Assembly (NCBI GenBank): GCA_027459485.1
Contig: DAIDIG010000002.1
Span: 124,001-188,000, forward strand
Reading direction: 5' to 3'
From: Bdellovibrionales bacterium
Lineage (GTDB): Bacteria > Bdellovibrionota > Bdellovibrionia > Bdellovibrionales > UBA1609
DNA length: 64,000 bases
Part shown: piece after piece, positions 1 through 8,658 of the stretch
Layout: every line of letters starts with the position of its first letter
Position numbering within the stretch: the stretch's first letter is position 1
The notes under the pieces: generated by a model
The model's database searches: none
What the model saw: the letters and a program-made list of their open reading frames with translations, nothing else
What the model was told of the DNA's origin: nothing
Made by a program: the position numbers and the translations under genes

Positions 1-1342
1 TCTGCTTGATCTCGACGAGCGACAGACGGGGAGTTACGCCGGGTATTTCAAAGGCCTCGGATCAAACGAAAAAGTGATGAAGCTCATGAGAGGTGAATCG
101 GTGCCGGCCGGTGACATGCGCACGGCGGCTCAAAAGTTCTTGGATTCGATCAAGAATAAAGGGGCCTTCGACCAACGCCAACTCATTCGACCAAAGCTTG
201 AGGCAATGCCCGAGCTTCGCGACTATTTCGACAAGTTGGGAGATCTGCAACGCCTGCAGTTACAAAAATCGAAACTCGCAGTGGCCGAGCACAAGCTTTT
301 GGATCACCGAACGACTATGCGGAGCGCGAGTGAAATCGTCGACGAAGCCATCAAACCGAGGCTTGCTTCTCCGCAAGTCATGGGTGAAGAAGCGAAGGGG
401 GCGTTACTTGACGCTGAGATGTTTAACGATGCGCTGAAAACAGCGATGACCGAAGATGCGGCGACTTTGTCGCGCGTCGGTAGTGGCGCGGTCGCGCGCC
501 TACTTCTGGCCCGAGCAACCGGTATCGGCGCGGCGCGAATCGGACTTGCCGCACTTGGCACGGTTGGGTCGGTTGTCGCCCTCGCGGCTACTCCCGGTCA
601 AATATGCAAAGATGGCCTGGCGAGATTGAATAAATACGTCGTGTATGCTGACAAAAGCAAATGCGAAATTGCGCCGGCGATCGGCCCGAATACGATCGAC
701 TACCTTTATAATTTGCCTCCAGATAAACAGTTGAAGGCGCTCACCGATTATGCATCAGACGGGCCTCAGTTGTGTTTTGCACTTGAAGAAGTCGAAGATT
801 CGCAAGGGCCACATACTTGGTCGGCCGAATGTACGAGCGGCGGCTTTCGATTGATCGGCAAGCCGGGCACGGGCGTCGCACGAACGGCGCTTGCATTTGA
901 TACGGGCAGCGATGGCTCCATCAGAAAAATGCAATTTACCGGCCCAAAGATGCGGCCCACCGAGGGCGCTTCAGAAAACTTCGGAACATACGGTCTTAAC
1001 ACGAACGAGAATCGTTTCGAAATTCTATTCAATAACAATGAACAACCAGCTTCGGTTCTCACACCAAAGACGTATCTCAATACTTCGAGCGAAACGATTT
1101 TTAACAATCCGAACAATTACGAACGTACGAGCGCGAAAGATGCAATTTACGGCCCTTGGTATAAGCGGATTTCAAACGTAGCTGAAAATATGAAAATTTA
1201 TGACTCTGCACAACTTGCCATTACCGAAGTGCAAATGTGCTGCAGTCGTGCGAGTTCCACCGTCGCCGACAGATGCCGCCTTTGGAATTTATCGCCGGCT
1301 GAATCAGCCCACATGAGCGGTTGGCATAATTCGACTCGATAG
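1..1342 (+). CDS. Unrecognised protein, 5'-truncated by the window edge
   Basis: The reading frame is open from base 2 and continues into the first in-frame ATG at 77, so the true start lies to the left of the window. At least 446 codons are visible. A charged, probably helical N-terminal part is followed by an Ala/Gly-rich hydrophobic stretch at about 500-590 that could be one membrane segment or a buried helix. A Cys-containing C-terminal domain follows (CC pair near 1240, further Cys near 1273). I recognise no family. It converges with the RelA/SpoT-domain gene, with only five bases between the two stop codons, so no terminator fits between them. Confidence 0.8.
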   Translation, partial: LLDLDERQTGSYAGYFKGLGSNEKVMKLMRGESVPAGDMRTAAQKFLDSIKNKGAFDQRQLIRPKLEAMPELRDYFDKLGDLQRLQLQKSKLAVAEHKLLDHRTTMRSASEIVDEAIKPRLASPQVMGEEAKGALLDAEMFNDALKTAMTEDAATLSRVGSGAVARLLLARATGIGAARIGLAALGTVGSVVALAATPGQICKDGLARLNKYVVYADKSKCEIAPAIGPNTIDYLYNLPPDKQLKALTDYASDGPQLCFALEEVEDSQGPHTWSAECTSGGFRLIGKPGTGVARTALAFDTGSDGSIRKMQFTGPKMRPTEGASENFGTYGLNTNENRFEILFNNNEQPASVLTPKTYLNTSSETIFNNPNNYERTSAKDAIYGPWYKRISNVAENMKIYDSAQLAITEVQMCCSRASSTVADRCRLWNLSPAESAHMSGWHNSTR

Positions 1343-1347
1343 CTCAA

Positions 1348-2688
1348 TTAAAAGTGTAAGCCCTGAATGGCAGCTGCATGCTCGATCGAAAGAATCTGTG
1401 GCAAATCAGCAGGGAGCTTGGGCCGGACGAGTCGAGTTTTTGGGCCTGAGCCTTGAGCCTCGAGCCAGCGCGCGTAAGCATAAAAGCGCATCAAATAATT
1501 GTTCAATTCGGCTCGCTGAGCTTCATTGAGACGTGATAGCGTGTCAATAAACTCATTCAAATTTGCGTTGCCTGTTTGGCTGGCCACTTTGTTCGAACGA
1601 ACGTCGTGGTAAATATGCTCGATCTCAGCGAGCCGGTCGATAATTTCACCGCGAATCTGTAACTCAGCAGGTATACCCGACGGCAGCATGAGATTTAAAT
1701 TCAAACTCGTATACCCCGAGGTTTTAAACGCCGAACCTTGCTTGATTTCGAGATCCATCGCTTCGCCGGCCATCCCGATTGCCTGGAGCATGCGCGATAA
1801 CTGATTTTTGTTCAGGTAGGGTTTTGCGCCGGGCGCATGATAATTATGAATTTCTGTCACTCGAATTGAACCGCTCTCGATTCGACGGATCAATGTGTTG
1901 ACTATCGAATTCATCAAATCGCGTAGTGGCTTTTGTGATGAGTCACGCGGCTCTTTGAGGACGATTCTAAAGCCGATACCGTCGCCGATAACCTCTTGAG
2001 CCTGCTGTAGGCTCGATATGCGCATATTTTTTTCGAGGGCTTTACGCTCAAGTTTGCGTCGGATGCTCGATTCGTTTTTTACGCGAACTCGAAGATCGAC
2101 TTGCATGAGGTAGGGTCCAAAAATAGGTTGTAGGTATTCGTAAGCGGTTTTGTTTTTTTGATAGATCGGCTCAAGGTCTCGCGCAAACTGGCCCATGTTT
2201 TCACGAACCAGTTGATTCGATACTAATTTGAATAGGTTCAGTGGCCAGCCACTCGAATCTACCCAGTCTGAGCGTACCGGCAAAGGTTTAAAATTGACGT
2301 TCAAGCCGGGCAAAAGTGAAACTGCCGATTCTGGGCGAAAAGCAAAAATCCGATTTTGAGGAACGGTGGCCAAACTCTCAAGAATCTCGCGGGTAGTATC
2401 TTCGTCCGCCAAACCGCCTTTGAGAGGGAGATCATCGCCAAGAATTTCACCAGTATCGGTTTGACGCAAAATTTTAATTTGCGAAGTGTCCGCATAGACA
2501 ATAGCGAACGTTTCACCGGCCAGCGAATTGTAGCGCACAGAAGCGCCCGGTGAAAGGATCACGCGGCAGCTGGTCGCCTGGCACGGATCTGCGAGCAGTA
2601 ATAAAGCGAATGCCGCAGCCGCAAAACTGCGGACGCGACGGCCGGGCCTACTATGGCTCAATTCGATCTTAATATTCCACTTCGTCAT
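1348..2688 (-). CDS. Exported RelA/SpoT-domain protein
   Basis: A protein of about 446 residues. The N-terminus has a basic stretch (RPGRRVRS), a hydrophobic core and an AxA-like site before ATSC, which reads as a Sec signal peptide. From about residue 195 to 370 it has the order of motifs of a (p)ppGpp synthetase fold: R-x-K...S...RRK, then GDGIGFRIV (the metal-binding Asp context), GYTSLNLNL where synthetases usually have GYxSxH, and AELQIRG, which keeps the Glu of the ExQxR motif, then AExEHxxY. There is no HD hydrolase, TGS or ACT domain, so it is not a normal cytosolic RelA/SpoT. The start at ATG 2688 follows AGGT; a GTG at 2709 is an alternative. The family assignment is good; export and substrate are inference. 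It could act in the periplasm or on another cell. Confidence 0.82.
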   Translation of the reverse strand: MTKWNIKIELSHSRPGRRVRSFAAAAFALLLLADPCQATSCRVILSPGASVRYNSLAGETFAIVYADTSQIKILRQTDTGEILGDDLPLKGGLADEDTTREILESLATVPQNRIFAFRPESAVSLLPGLNVNFKPLPVRSDWVDSSGWPLNLFKLVSNQLVRENMGQFARDLEPIYQKNKTAYEYLQPIFGPYLMQVDLRVRVKNESSIRRKLERKALEKNMRISSLQQAQEVIGDGIGFRIVLKEPRDSSQKPLRDLMNSIVNTLIRRIESGSIRVTEIHNYHAPGAKPYLNKNQLSRMLQAIGMAGEAMDLEIKQGSAFKTSGYTSLNLNLMLPSGIPAELQIRGEIIDRLAEIEHIYHDVRSNKVASQTGNANLNEFIDTLSRLNEAQRAELNNYLMRFYAYARWLEAQGSGPKTRLVRPKLPADLPQILSIEHAAAIQGLHF

Positions 2689-2787
2689 CTGTACCTGTAT
2701 ACCATGCACGACGGGTGCCAGAAAAGCCCATCAGATTTCAAGTGGTTGCAATCGAATTTCGCTTCATCGAAGTGCGAAAAACGTCAC

Positions 2788-4239
2788 TCAACGTGGCTCT
2801 GCGAGGGGGCGGCTCGATATCGGGCGGGCAATTTCTTCAAGCGAACGGCCTTCAGTGTCGATTCCGTAGCGCCATTCGACCGCCGCTGTGGCAAGAAGCA
2901 AAACTGTCGCGATCAAATAGCCGATGAAAACCAATTCTCGCGAGCCGGTGCCGATGAGAGTACCAAACAGCCAAGGGGCCACAACGCCGCCGATTCCGGT
3001 GCCGATCGCGAAGAAGAGCGCAATGGCGATGCCGCGCACTTCGAGCGGGAAGGTTTCACTCACCGTGAGATAAGCCGAGCTTGCCGCGGCCGAACCAAAA
3101 AAGAAAATGATGCTCCATAATAAAGTTTGTTCTTCGGCGGTGATCATCGAGTGGGCAAAAAGATGGCCTGTTATGAGCAGCAAAACGGCCGAAATAGCGT
3201 AAGTGAGTGAAATCATCACGCGGCGGCCGATGCGATCGAAGAACGGCCCGAGTATAAAGGGCCCAAGAAAGTTGCCGAACGCGAACGGCAGCAAATACAA
3301 CCCGGTCCGCTGGACGGGGACCTGGTAGTAGTTTGTCAACACCATCGCATAAGTGAAAAAGATGGCATTGTACAAAAACGCCTGCGAGGTCATGAGAACG
3401 AGACTGACAAGCGAGCGAGCGCGATATTTTGTGAAGAATGAACGAACGATCTCGACCAGGCTGATGGTTTTTCGCGGTTGAATGAGTATTTGTTTTTCGG
3501 GCTCGTCGAGCGATTGGCCCGTTTCGCGGGCGACATCGCTCTCAATTTGCGCCATGACTCGTTCGGCTTCTTCGCGCCGGCCGTGCACGATCAACCAACG
3601 CGGGCTTTCGGGCACGAATCGACGCAAGAACAAAATGATCAGACCGATGACTCCGCCAGTGGCGAAACCAAACCGCCAGCCGAGATCGGGCGCAAAACGA
3701 GCTGGGTCGAGAATAAAGACAGTCGAAAGAGCGCCGACGGCCGTGCCCAACCAGTATGATCCATTGATCATAATATCGATTCGGCCGCGAACACGGGCGG
3801 GCACGAGTTCGTCGATTGTTGAATTGATCGCCGAGTATTCGCCTCCAATTCCGGCGCCAGTAATAAATCGGAATGCGCAAAAGCTCATCTCGCTCCATGA
3901 AAAAGCGCTCAGGGTGACTCCCAACAAATAAATAATCAGCGTAATGTAAAAGAGTTTTTTTCTGCCCCATCGATCGGTCAGATACCCGAAGGCGAGTGAG
4001 CCGACGACCGCTCCGATGAGATACCAAGATGAGATCAGGCCGATCTGAGCGGGAGTTAGACCGAGCGTGCGAGGGTCTTGTAAGACGCCGCTGATTGCGC
4101 CTTTCAAAGTCACCTCCAAACCGTCGAGAATCCATGTGACGCCGAGGGAGATGACGAGGATCCAATGAAAGCGGCTCCAGGGCAGACGATCCAACCGAAA
4201 GGGGATCGAAGTAAGGTACTTCGAATAATTTCGAATCAT
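2788..4239 (-). CDS. MFS transporter, sugar-porter/AAHS-like
   Basis: A 483-residue polytopic membrane protein with about twelve hydrophobic segments. Major facilitator signatures are clear: GYLTDRWGRKK after the second segment (motif A), RFITGAGIGGEYSA in segment 4, PESPRWLIVHGR before the central loop, and DRIGRR in the second half. These fit the sugar porter or aromatic acid:H+ symporter branches, which move small organic solutes by proton symport across the inner membrane. The substrate cannot be read from the sequence. It is divergent from the cytochrome c gene, with 114 bases between the two starts that should hold both promoters. Confidence 0.9.
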   Translation of the reverse strand: MIRNYSKYLTSIPFRLDRLPWSRFHWILVISLGVTWILDGLEVTLKGAISGVLQDPRTLGLTPAQIGLISSWYLIGAVVGSLAFGYLTDRWGRKKLFYITLIIYLLGVTLSAFSWSEMSFCAFRFITGAGIGGEYSAINSTIDELVPARVRGRIDIMINGSYWLGTAVGALSTVFILDPARFAPDLGWRFGFATGGVIGLIILFLRRFVPESPRWLIVHGRREEAERVMAQIESDVARETGQSLDEPEKQILIQPRKTISLVEIVRSFFTKYRARSLVSLVLMTSQAFLYNAIFFTYAMVLTNYYQVPVQRTGLYLLPFAFGNFLGPFILGPFFDRIGRRVMISLTYAISAVLLLITGHLFAHSMITAEEQTLLWSIIFFFGSAAASSAYLTVSETFPLEVRGIAIALFFAIGTGIGGVVAPWLFGTLIGTGSRELVFIGYLIATVLLLATAAVEWRYGIDTEGRSLEEIARPISSRPLAEPR

Positions 4240-4353
4240 TATCTGCGTGTATACAACGTCTGTGTTAGCGTGCGATCAAGCCAGACGCCATTGACATAAA
4301 AGTCTTTTAATGAAGAATTTAAATGTCGGCGTGAGAACCGGAGCGGAGGCCCT

Positions 4354-5256
4354 ATGTCTGTTCGCGTATTGAGTTTATCATTTATTTTTTGTGCAGTTGC
4401 CTGTCACGCAATTGCAACGAGCACAACGAGATCGGAAGACCCCGAGCTTACAATTCGCGTGGGTACAAATTCGAAGACATGGCATCGAAGTGAGCTTCTG
4501 CGGTCAAAAGAACTAGAGAATATTCAAGTACCAAGTGACCCGACTTACGGCCGTTTAGTCCAAAAGTTCAAAGCAATTCGAGCTTCCGTTCTCTTCAAGC
4601 GAGCCGCCGGCCGGGCTTCGCTGACTGGATTGGTAAAAGAAGGCGCTGTACTTCAGTTTTCGTGCGTGGACGGATTTTCGGCGCAATTGCCGATGCAGCT
4701 GGTTATGAATGCGGACGACAAAAAATCGGTGGCTTACATTGCGATCGAACCGCCCCGTGATAAATGGCCCGAACTCAAAGGCGCGCATCCGCATTTCAAA
4801 ACCGCTGGCCCGTATTATTTAATTTGGGTGAACGCCGAGAAGTCGCACATCGGCCCTGAGCAATGGCCCTATCAACTGACGAGTTTTACCGTCAAGCCGC
4901 CGCTAGAGAAACAATTCCCGGATATCGTACCGAATACTCAAAATAAAAATGTACTCGCCGGCTACCAGCTGTTCGTAAAAAATTGTTTTGCCTGTCACAC
5001 AATGAATGGCGAAGGTGATTCGCGGCTTGGTCCCGATCTGAATTTGCCCATGAACCCGACTGAATATTTGCGACCCGGGATGATTCGACGACTCATTCGC
5101 AACCCGCAAAATTTGAGACAATGGCCGGAGTCGAAAATGTCGGCATTCGGGCCCGATGTTTTAAGCGACCAAGATATCGATCGAATCATTCGTTATTTAA
5201 GATTCATGGCCGGGCAGAAGTCGCGCGGCTCGCATTCGCGCCTGCAGTCAAAATAG
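4354..5256 (+). CDS. Exported mono-haem c-type cytochrome with an N-terminal accessory domain
   Basis: A 300-residue protein starting at an ATG preceded by GGAGG. It opens with a short signal peptide ending near residue 22. Residues about 30-185 form a beta-rich domain similar in pattern to sulfite-oxidase/molybdopterin-associated folds; I am not sure of its family. The C-terminal third is a class I cytochrome c: CFACH at residues 211-215 binds haem, followed by GPDLN and the candidate axial Met262 in SKMSAFGP, then the usual terminal helix (DQDIDRIIRYLRFM). It is probably a periplasmic electron carrier or a donor for a redox enzyme. Its last 53 bases overlap the 3' end of the convergent GH15 gene. 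Confidence 0.87.
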   Translation: MSVRVLSLSFIFCAVACHAIATSTTRSEDPELTIRVGTNSKTWHRSELLRSKELENIQVPSDPTYGRLVQKFKAIRASVLFKRAAGRASLTGLVKEGAVLQFSCVDGFSAQLPMQLVMNADDKKSVAYIAIEPPRDKWPELKGAHPHFKTAGPYYLIWVNAEKSHIGPEQWPYQLTSFTVKPPLEKQFPDIVPNTQNKNVLAGYQLFVKNCFACHTMNGEGDSRLGPDLNLPMNPTEYLRPGMIRRLIRNPQNLRQWPESKMSAFGPDVLSDQDIDRIIRYLRFMAGQKSRGSHSRLQSK

Positions 5257-6916
5257 ACGCGCAGCTAGCTTGTGCCAACGAAGCACGATTTGGCGATTCA
5301 GAACTTTGTAGAATTTCGACCAATCGCTTTCGCGATTGAATCGCTTGATAGAGCTCGGCGTAGTTCCAAGTCAGATTGGGGAGTGCGGCCGGCGCGCCGT
5401 TGTGTTTGTCGTACTGCTCATTGAGGTACAGTTGCTGGTCGAGCGGCTTTCGAGGATCAAACCCACCGGCTTGCGCGATCATACCATCGATGAGCGAATC
5501 GCCCTCCGCCAACATATTTCTTGCAATGCTTTGAAATTCAGCCGAGTTCGCGGCGATTTTCGACCCGGGTTTTAACGCGGTCGCTTGGCCGGTAAATCGC
5601 CTTAAGGCATTCAAGTTTTCATTCTCGACATCAAAAAAACCTTTTCGATGGGCATCGATCGCCATCGCGTAAACATCTCGGCCAAGATCGAAAGTGGGGA
5701 TCGGCCAGACATTGCCGCCGAAGTATTTGTCTTTCGGGTAGCGGCCGACCAGAAAACGCGAATTTTTTTGATTGATCGGTAAGTAATACTTGAACCCGCC
5801 CTTTTTACCCTCGCCCAAATCTTCTTCTTCGCCCGACATGAATTTTTGTCTAAACTTTTCGACAGTGGCCATCATCCATGGTGAAGACGCGGTAAAGGAG
5901 AACTGTTGAAACCCCAACGTTGCGCGAATATCACTGCGAATATAAAGGGGCGCGATATATACGACCGAGTCAAAGCCTTCACGGCCGTTATTGTACCGCT
6001 GCCCGCTCGCGCTTTGCGTGGCGACAATCTTGCCGGCGCTTGGGTCGATGAATTCGGGCAGCCATCGATCGATGGCTTGAATCGTATTCAACCAGTTCGT
6101 CGGTACTGATAGTTTAAGACGTCGGGCCACGTGGACACCCATCACGAGCGCATTATCTTGAAGCACCAGTGTGGCGAAATGAAAGCCCAATTGCTCTTCC
6201 CAAATATCAAAACTGGGGCGATTGAAACTGGGCGGCCGGTGCCGATCGCCGGCAATCGAATCAAGGTCACCGGTGATAAGCTGATCGAAAAGTCGGCGAG
6301 CCGCTGTTACATGCCCCTCATTGATGAGGATATCGGCGAATTCAGCCATCGCCATTGCGGTCAGTGCCGGTCCGTCGCTTTGCGGGCGACCCCAGATTTT
6401 TTTAAACATTTTGCCGTTTAAATAAAATTTTGGTTCGTCGTTGGGTGCTTGCGCCAAAAGTTTGAGATTGAATTCGGCATAGTCGAAAAGAAATTGGCGA
6501 CACCAACTTTTGAGATTCGGATCGACAGCCTGTTTGTAAACGTCGACTAACGCCAAGGCGATGAAGGCGGAGTCGCGGCGCCAGGTGAATCTGTAATCTT
6601 GATGTTCTCCGTTGAAGCCGTCGTGCGCTTCACCGGTTGACGCAGGGACGGCACCCGGTGATGCCTTAAACAATCTCCGGGCGTCTTCAATGTTTCGCTT
6701 CATGGCGTAAACAGCGGCAGCCTCGAGAGCATCGTACTTGTGGGTATCAAGTGGCGTGAGGTTTTCGTATTTGGCTGTGGGAGTTTCAACATCTTTCGCA
6801 GCCGTATCTTTCAACAGTGCTTGAGCGAAAGCTGTTTGATCTATAATTAGGATCAGACCCAAAATGGAACCAAAAAATCCGATGAGTCTAACCCAATTAC
6901 GTAACTGCTTACGCAA
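5204..6916 (-). CDS. Exported GH15 glucoamylase-like glycoside hydrolase
   Basis: 570 residues with an N-terminal signal peptide (hydrophobic core about 11-24, AFA-QA cleavage near 31). The (alpha/alpha)6 barrel landmarks of family GH15 are present: YRFTWRRDSAFIALAL at about 108-123, DGPALTA near 181, DIWEEQLG at 237-244 holding the likely acid Glu, GGNVWPIPT, and NEQYDKHNG near 500 with the likely base Glu, followed by LTWNYAELYQA. The family hydrolyses terminal alpha-glucose units of starch, glycogen or related glucans. The start is a TTG with AAGGAG seven bases upstream; no in-frame ATG fits. In a predator it could digest glycogen, but that is inference. Confidence 0.88.
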   Translation of the reverse strand: MRKQLRNWVRLIGFFGSILGLILIIDQTAFAQALLKDTAAKDVETPTAKYENLTPLDTHKYDALEAAAVYAMKRNIEDARRLFKASPGAVPASTGEAHDGFNGEHQDYRFTWRRDSAFIALALVDVYKQAVDPNLKSWCRQFLFDYAEFNLKLLAQAPNDEPKFYLNGKMFKKIWGRPQSDGPALTAMAMAEFADILINEGHVTAARRLFDQLITGDLDSIAGDRHRPPSFNRPSFDIWEEQLGFHFATLVLQDNALVMGVHVARRLKLSVPTNWLNTIQAIDRWLPEFIDPSAGKIVATQSASGQRYNNGREGFDSVVYIAPLYIRSDIRATLGFQQFSFTASSPWMMATVEKFRQKFMSGEEEDLGEGKKGGFKYYLPINQKNSRFLVGRYPKDKYFGGNVWPIPTFDLGRDVYAMAIDAHRKGFFDVENENLNALRRFTGQATALKPGSKIAANSAEFQSIARNMLAEGDSLIDGMIAQAGGFDPRKPLDQQLYLNEQYDKHNGAPAALPNLTWNYAELYQAIQSRKRLVEILQSSESPNRASLAQASCASILTAGANASRATSARP

Positions 6917-7053
6917 CCCCTAACTCCTTACCAAACTCTAACCAGAGGGCGTAACCGTATTTCATCACTGGGGATATTACAACAAATGATAGCGCGATGA
7001 ATCGTGTAAAGGTTTCAAAGTTGATATCGAGCACATTTAGAGGAGTTAGAAGC

Positions 7054-7503
7054 CTATTGTAAGACGAACTGTACAACAACTTGACGGGGGATATCGCTCA
7101 GTTCCAACTCGGGCCCCATAAACGAATAGTTCATGGTTGAACCAAGAGTAAAATAATAGTTTTGCTGGCAGTTGGCGGGTGTCGCGGTAAACCCGCTAAT
7201 TAATACTTGTGTGGCGTTCCAAGTCACATTCGCTGTGTAGGTTGCTGAGCCATTCTGAACTCCGTTCACAAAGCAAAAAAAGCTGCCTGATATTTGTGTG
7301 GCGCTTTTTATTGTGATGGTCATGCCGCCGAGTGGGACCTTTTCTAACGGCCACTGCGTCGCCCCTTTAACGAGGGTCAAATTGTAGGTTTGACCGATAT
7401 TCAAAGTCTGAAATGATTTTGCCTGCAGCGGCTGTGGCGGTTGCTGCCCACAACCCGCGCACGTCAATGCGGCGGTGATGGCTGTAAGCAGAAACGTTTT
7501 CAT
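7054..7503 (-). CDS. Small lipoprotein, META/HslJ-like in outline
   Basis: 149 residues with a lipoprotein signal (LTCAGC, modified Cys near residue 18). The mature part is a short beta-rich domain with the pattern QTLNIGQTYNL...ITIKSATQISGSFFC...LGSTMNYSF. It is a diverged paralogue of the next gene upstream: both share an IGQTY/VGKTY strand, a GSF-x-C motif, a second conserved Cys (ANC / GCL) and an aromatic Y-x-F near the end. I recognise no firm family; a META-type domain is possible. The ATG overlaps the TGA of the upstream paralogue (ATGA), so the two are translationally coupled. Confidence 0.75.
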   Translation of the reverse strand: MKTFLLTAITAALTCAGCGQQPPQPLQAKSFQTLNIGQTYNLTLVKGATQWPLEKVPLGGMTITIKSATQISGSFFCFVNGVQNGSATYTANVTWNATQVLISGFTATPANCQQNYYFTLGSTMNYSFMGPELELSDIPRQVVVQFVLQ

Positions 7504-7970
7504 GGCTGTAACGAGAAGTCGGCGGTGTCACCGTTAAAATCGGTCAGAGTCAGACCGTTATTTGAAAACTGATATCTCAAACTCGATTGCAAATTGAAAA
7601 AGTGATTGGGTAAACACCCTTGGATCGTCGAATTGACATTTGTGAACGTTACGACGCCTTGGTTCCAGGCAGCCATGGCCAGGTATTGAGCTGTCACCGT
7701 CATTGTGTTGCCCATGTAGCAGCCAAATGAGCCGTTCACTTGATTATCGCTTTGCAATGTCAATGTCAGACTGTTCGGCGGGACGGGAGTTGGGGCGCCA
7801 AATCTATTTTGCATTTCAGTTAATACGTATGTTTTACCGACCAGAGTCACCATTTGCGTTGGGCCGCCGCCGTTTTGGCCCATCATTTGCCCGGGAGGTG
7901 CTTTGCCGCACCTCACGACGGATAATGCCAATGTTGCTATCGCTAGGATGAAAATCACTGATCTTTTCAT
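7500..7970 (-). CDS. Small exported protein (probable lipoprotein), paralogue of the downstream gene
   Basis: About 156 residues from the ATG at 7970, which begins a proper signal sequence (MKRSVIFILAIATLALSVVRC). The alternative start at 8006 adds a charged leader that would spoil the signal. The Cys in SVVRC suggests a lipoprotein, but Arg at -1 is unusual for a lipobox, so acylation is uncertain. A Gly/Met-rich linker is followed by the same beta domain as its neighbour (VGKTYVL, VNGSFGCYMG, QGCLPNHFFNLQ, RYQF). Function unknown. It overlaps the downstream paralogue by four bases. Confidence 0.75.
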   Translation of the reverse strand: MKRSVIFILAIATLALSVVRCGKAPPGQMMGQNGGGPTQMVTLVGKTYVLTEMQNRFGAPTPVPPNSLTLTLQSDNQVNGSFGCYMGNTMTVTAQYLAMAAWNQGVVTFTNVNSTIQGCLPNHFFNLQSSLRYQFSNNGLTLTDFNGDTADFSLQP

Positions 7971-8267
7971 AGATAAAATCGTTTCACATTCCTGTACGTC
8001 AGTCAAACGCGCAAGCGGCAGAAAGAGCTGAGGTAAAAGACGCGGGCCCTGCAGGTGCAGGGCCCGAAATGAATGGGTATTTGAGGGATTTGTTGCTTAT
8101 GAAAAACAACCGATGTTCGTTCATAAATGCAGTTCGTGTTCCACCTTCGATACGGAACGTGCGCGGATTTCGCGTATTTGGACGGCCGATTTGGCCCGGA
8201 TATCCGGACAGTAAATCCGAGCTTGCGACATTTTCGGATCTCGATTAGTTTTTCAGTTTACTATTGT
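7971..8267. other. Intergenic region with a perfect GC-rich hairpin
   Basis: No credible gene lies here. Bases 8043-8066 form a perfect inverted repeat with 11-base arms (CGGGCCCTGCA and its complement) around GG. On the minus strand the hairpin is followed by TCTTTT, so it may end transcription coming leftwards through the tRNA region. On the plus strand no T-run follows. Bases 8247-8260 carry a 14-base motif found twice more in this window. Confidence 0.5.
8043..8066 (-). terminator. GC-rich perfect hairpin, possible terminator
   Basis: Arms of 11 bases, all paired, with a core of GGGCCC on each side. The effective loop is probably GCAGGTGC. On the minus strand it is followed by CGCGTCTTTTACC, a weak T-run. 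It is unusually stable for a region with no gene; a protein-binding site or transcription barrier is also possible. Confidence 0.4.
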
Positions 8268-8354
8268 GCCCACGTGGTGGAACTGGCAGACACGTACGAT
8301 TCAGGGTCGTATGTCCGCAAGGACGTGAAGGTTCAAATCCTTTCGTGGGCACCA
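8268..8354 (+). tRNA. tRNA-Leu (anticodon CAG)
   Basis: An 87-base tRNA with encoded CCA. The acceptor stem pairs GCCCACG (8268-8274) with CGTGGGC (8344-8350), followed by A and CCA. The D-arm TGGTGGAACTGGCAGACA, the anticodon stem TACGA/TCGTA with loop TTCAGGG, a long class-II variable arm (TGTCCGCAAGGACG) and the T-arm GGTTCAAATCC are all present. The class-II variable arm and anticodon CAG identify leucine. Confidence 0.97.
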
Positions 8355-8373
8355 AAGCTTTAATTCGATAGGT

Positions 8374-8658
8374 CTATTGGGGTCGGTTTTGATAAAAACT
8401 AAAGGTTGATGAAACCTTCGTACCCGTCACAGTTTGCTGAGTCGGAGTGACGGCGAACTGCGTGGTGACTTGCGAACCAGCCAAAGTGTTAGCACTCGGC
8501 GAAATTTTGATCGGTATTGAATTGCTCGTTTGCAGGTTCGGCATAATCGAGGGCAACGTCGTCGCCCCGTGCCCGACGAAACTTTGAATCTGCTTGTTAC
8601 ATCCGCCCGCAGCGAACGCCAGCACATACAGAGTTAAATAAGCCGCTAAAATGCGCAT
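8374..8658 (-). CDS. Small lipoprotein
   Basis: 94 residues. The N-terminal signal ends in a good lipobox, AAGGC with Cys20, followed by a short Ser/Thr-rich mature region of about 75 residues with no recognisable domain. The mature part has two repeated segments rich in V-T-x-T-x-V, suggesting an extended or beta structure. It lies opposite to the adjacent tRNA gene. Function unknown. Confidence 0.65.
   Translation of the reverse strand: MRILAAYLTLYVLAFAAGGCNKQIQSFVGHGATTLPSIMPNLQTSNSIPIKISPSANTLAGSQVTTQFAVTPTQQTVTGTKVSSTFSFYQNRPQ

Noticed and set aside
8127-8363. 79-codon plus-strand frame before and through the tRNA
   Set aside because: It runs straight through tRNA-Leu; the C-terminal part is a translation of the tRNA.
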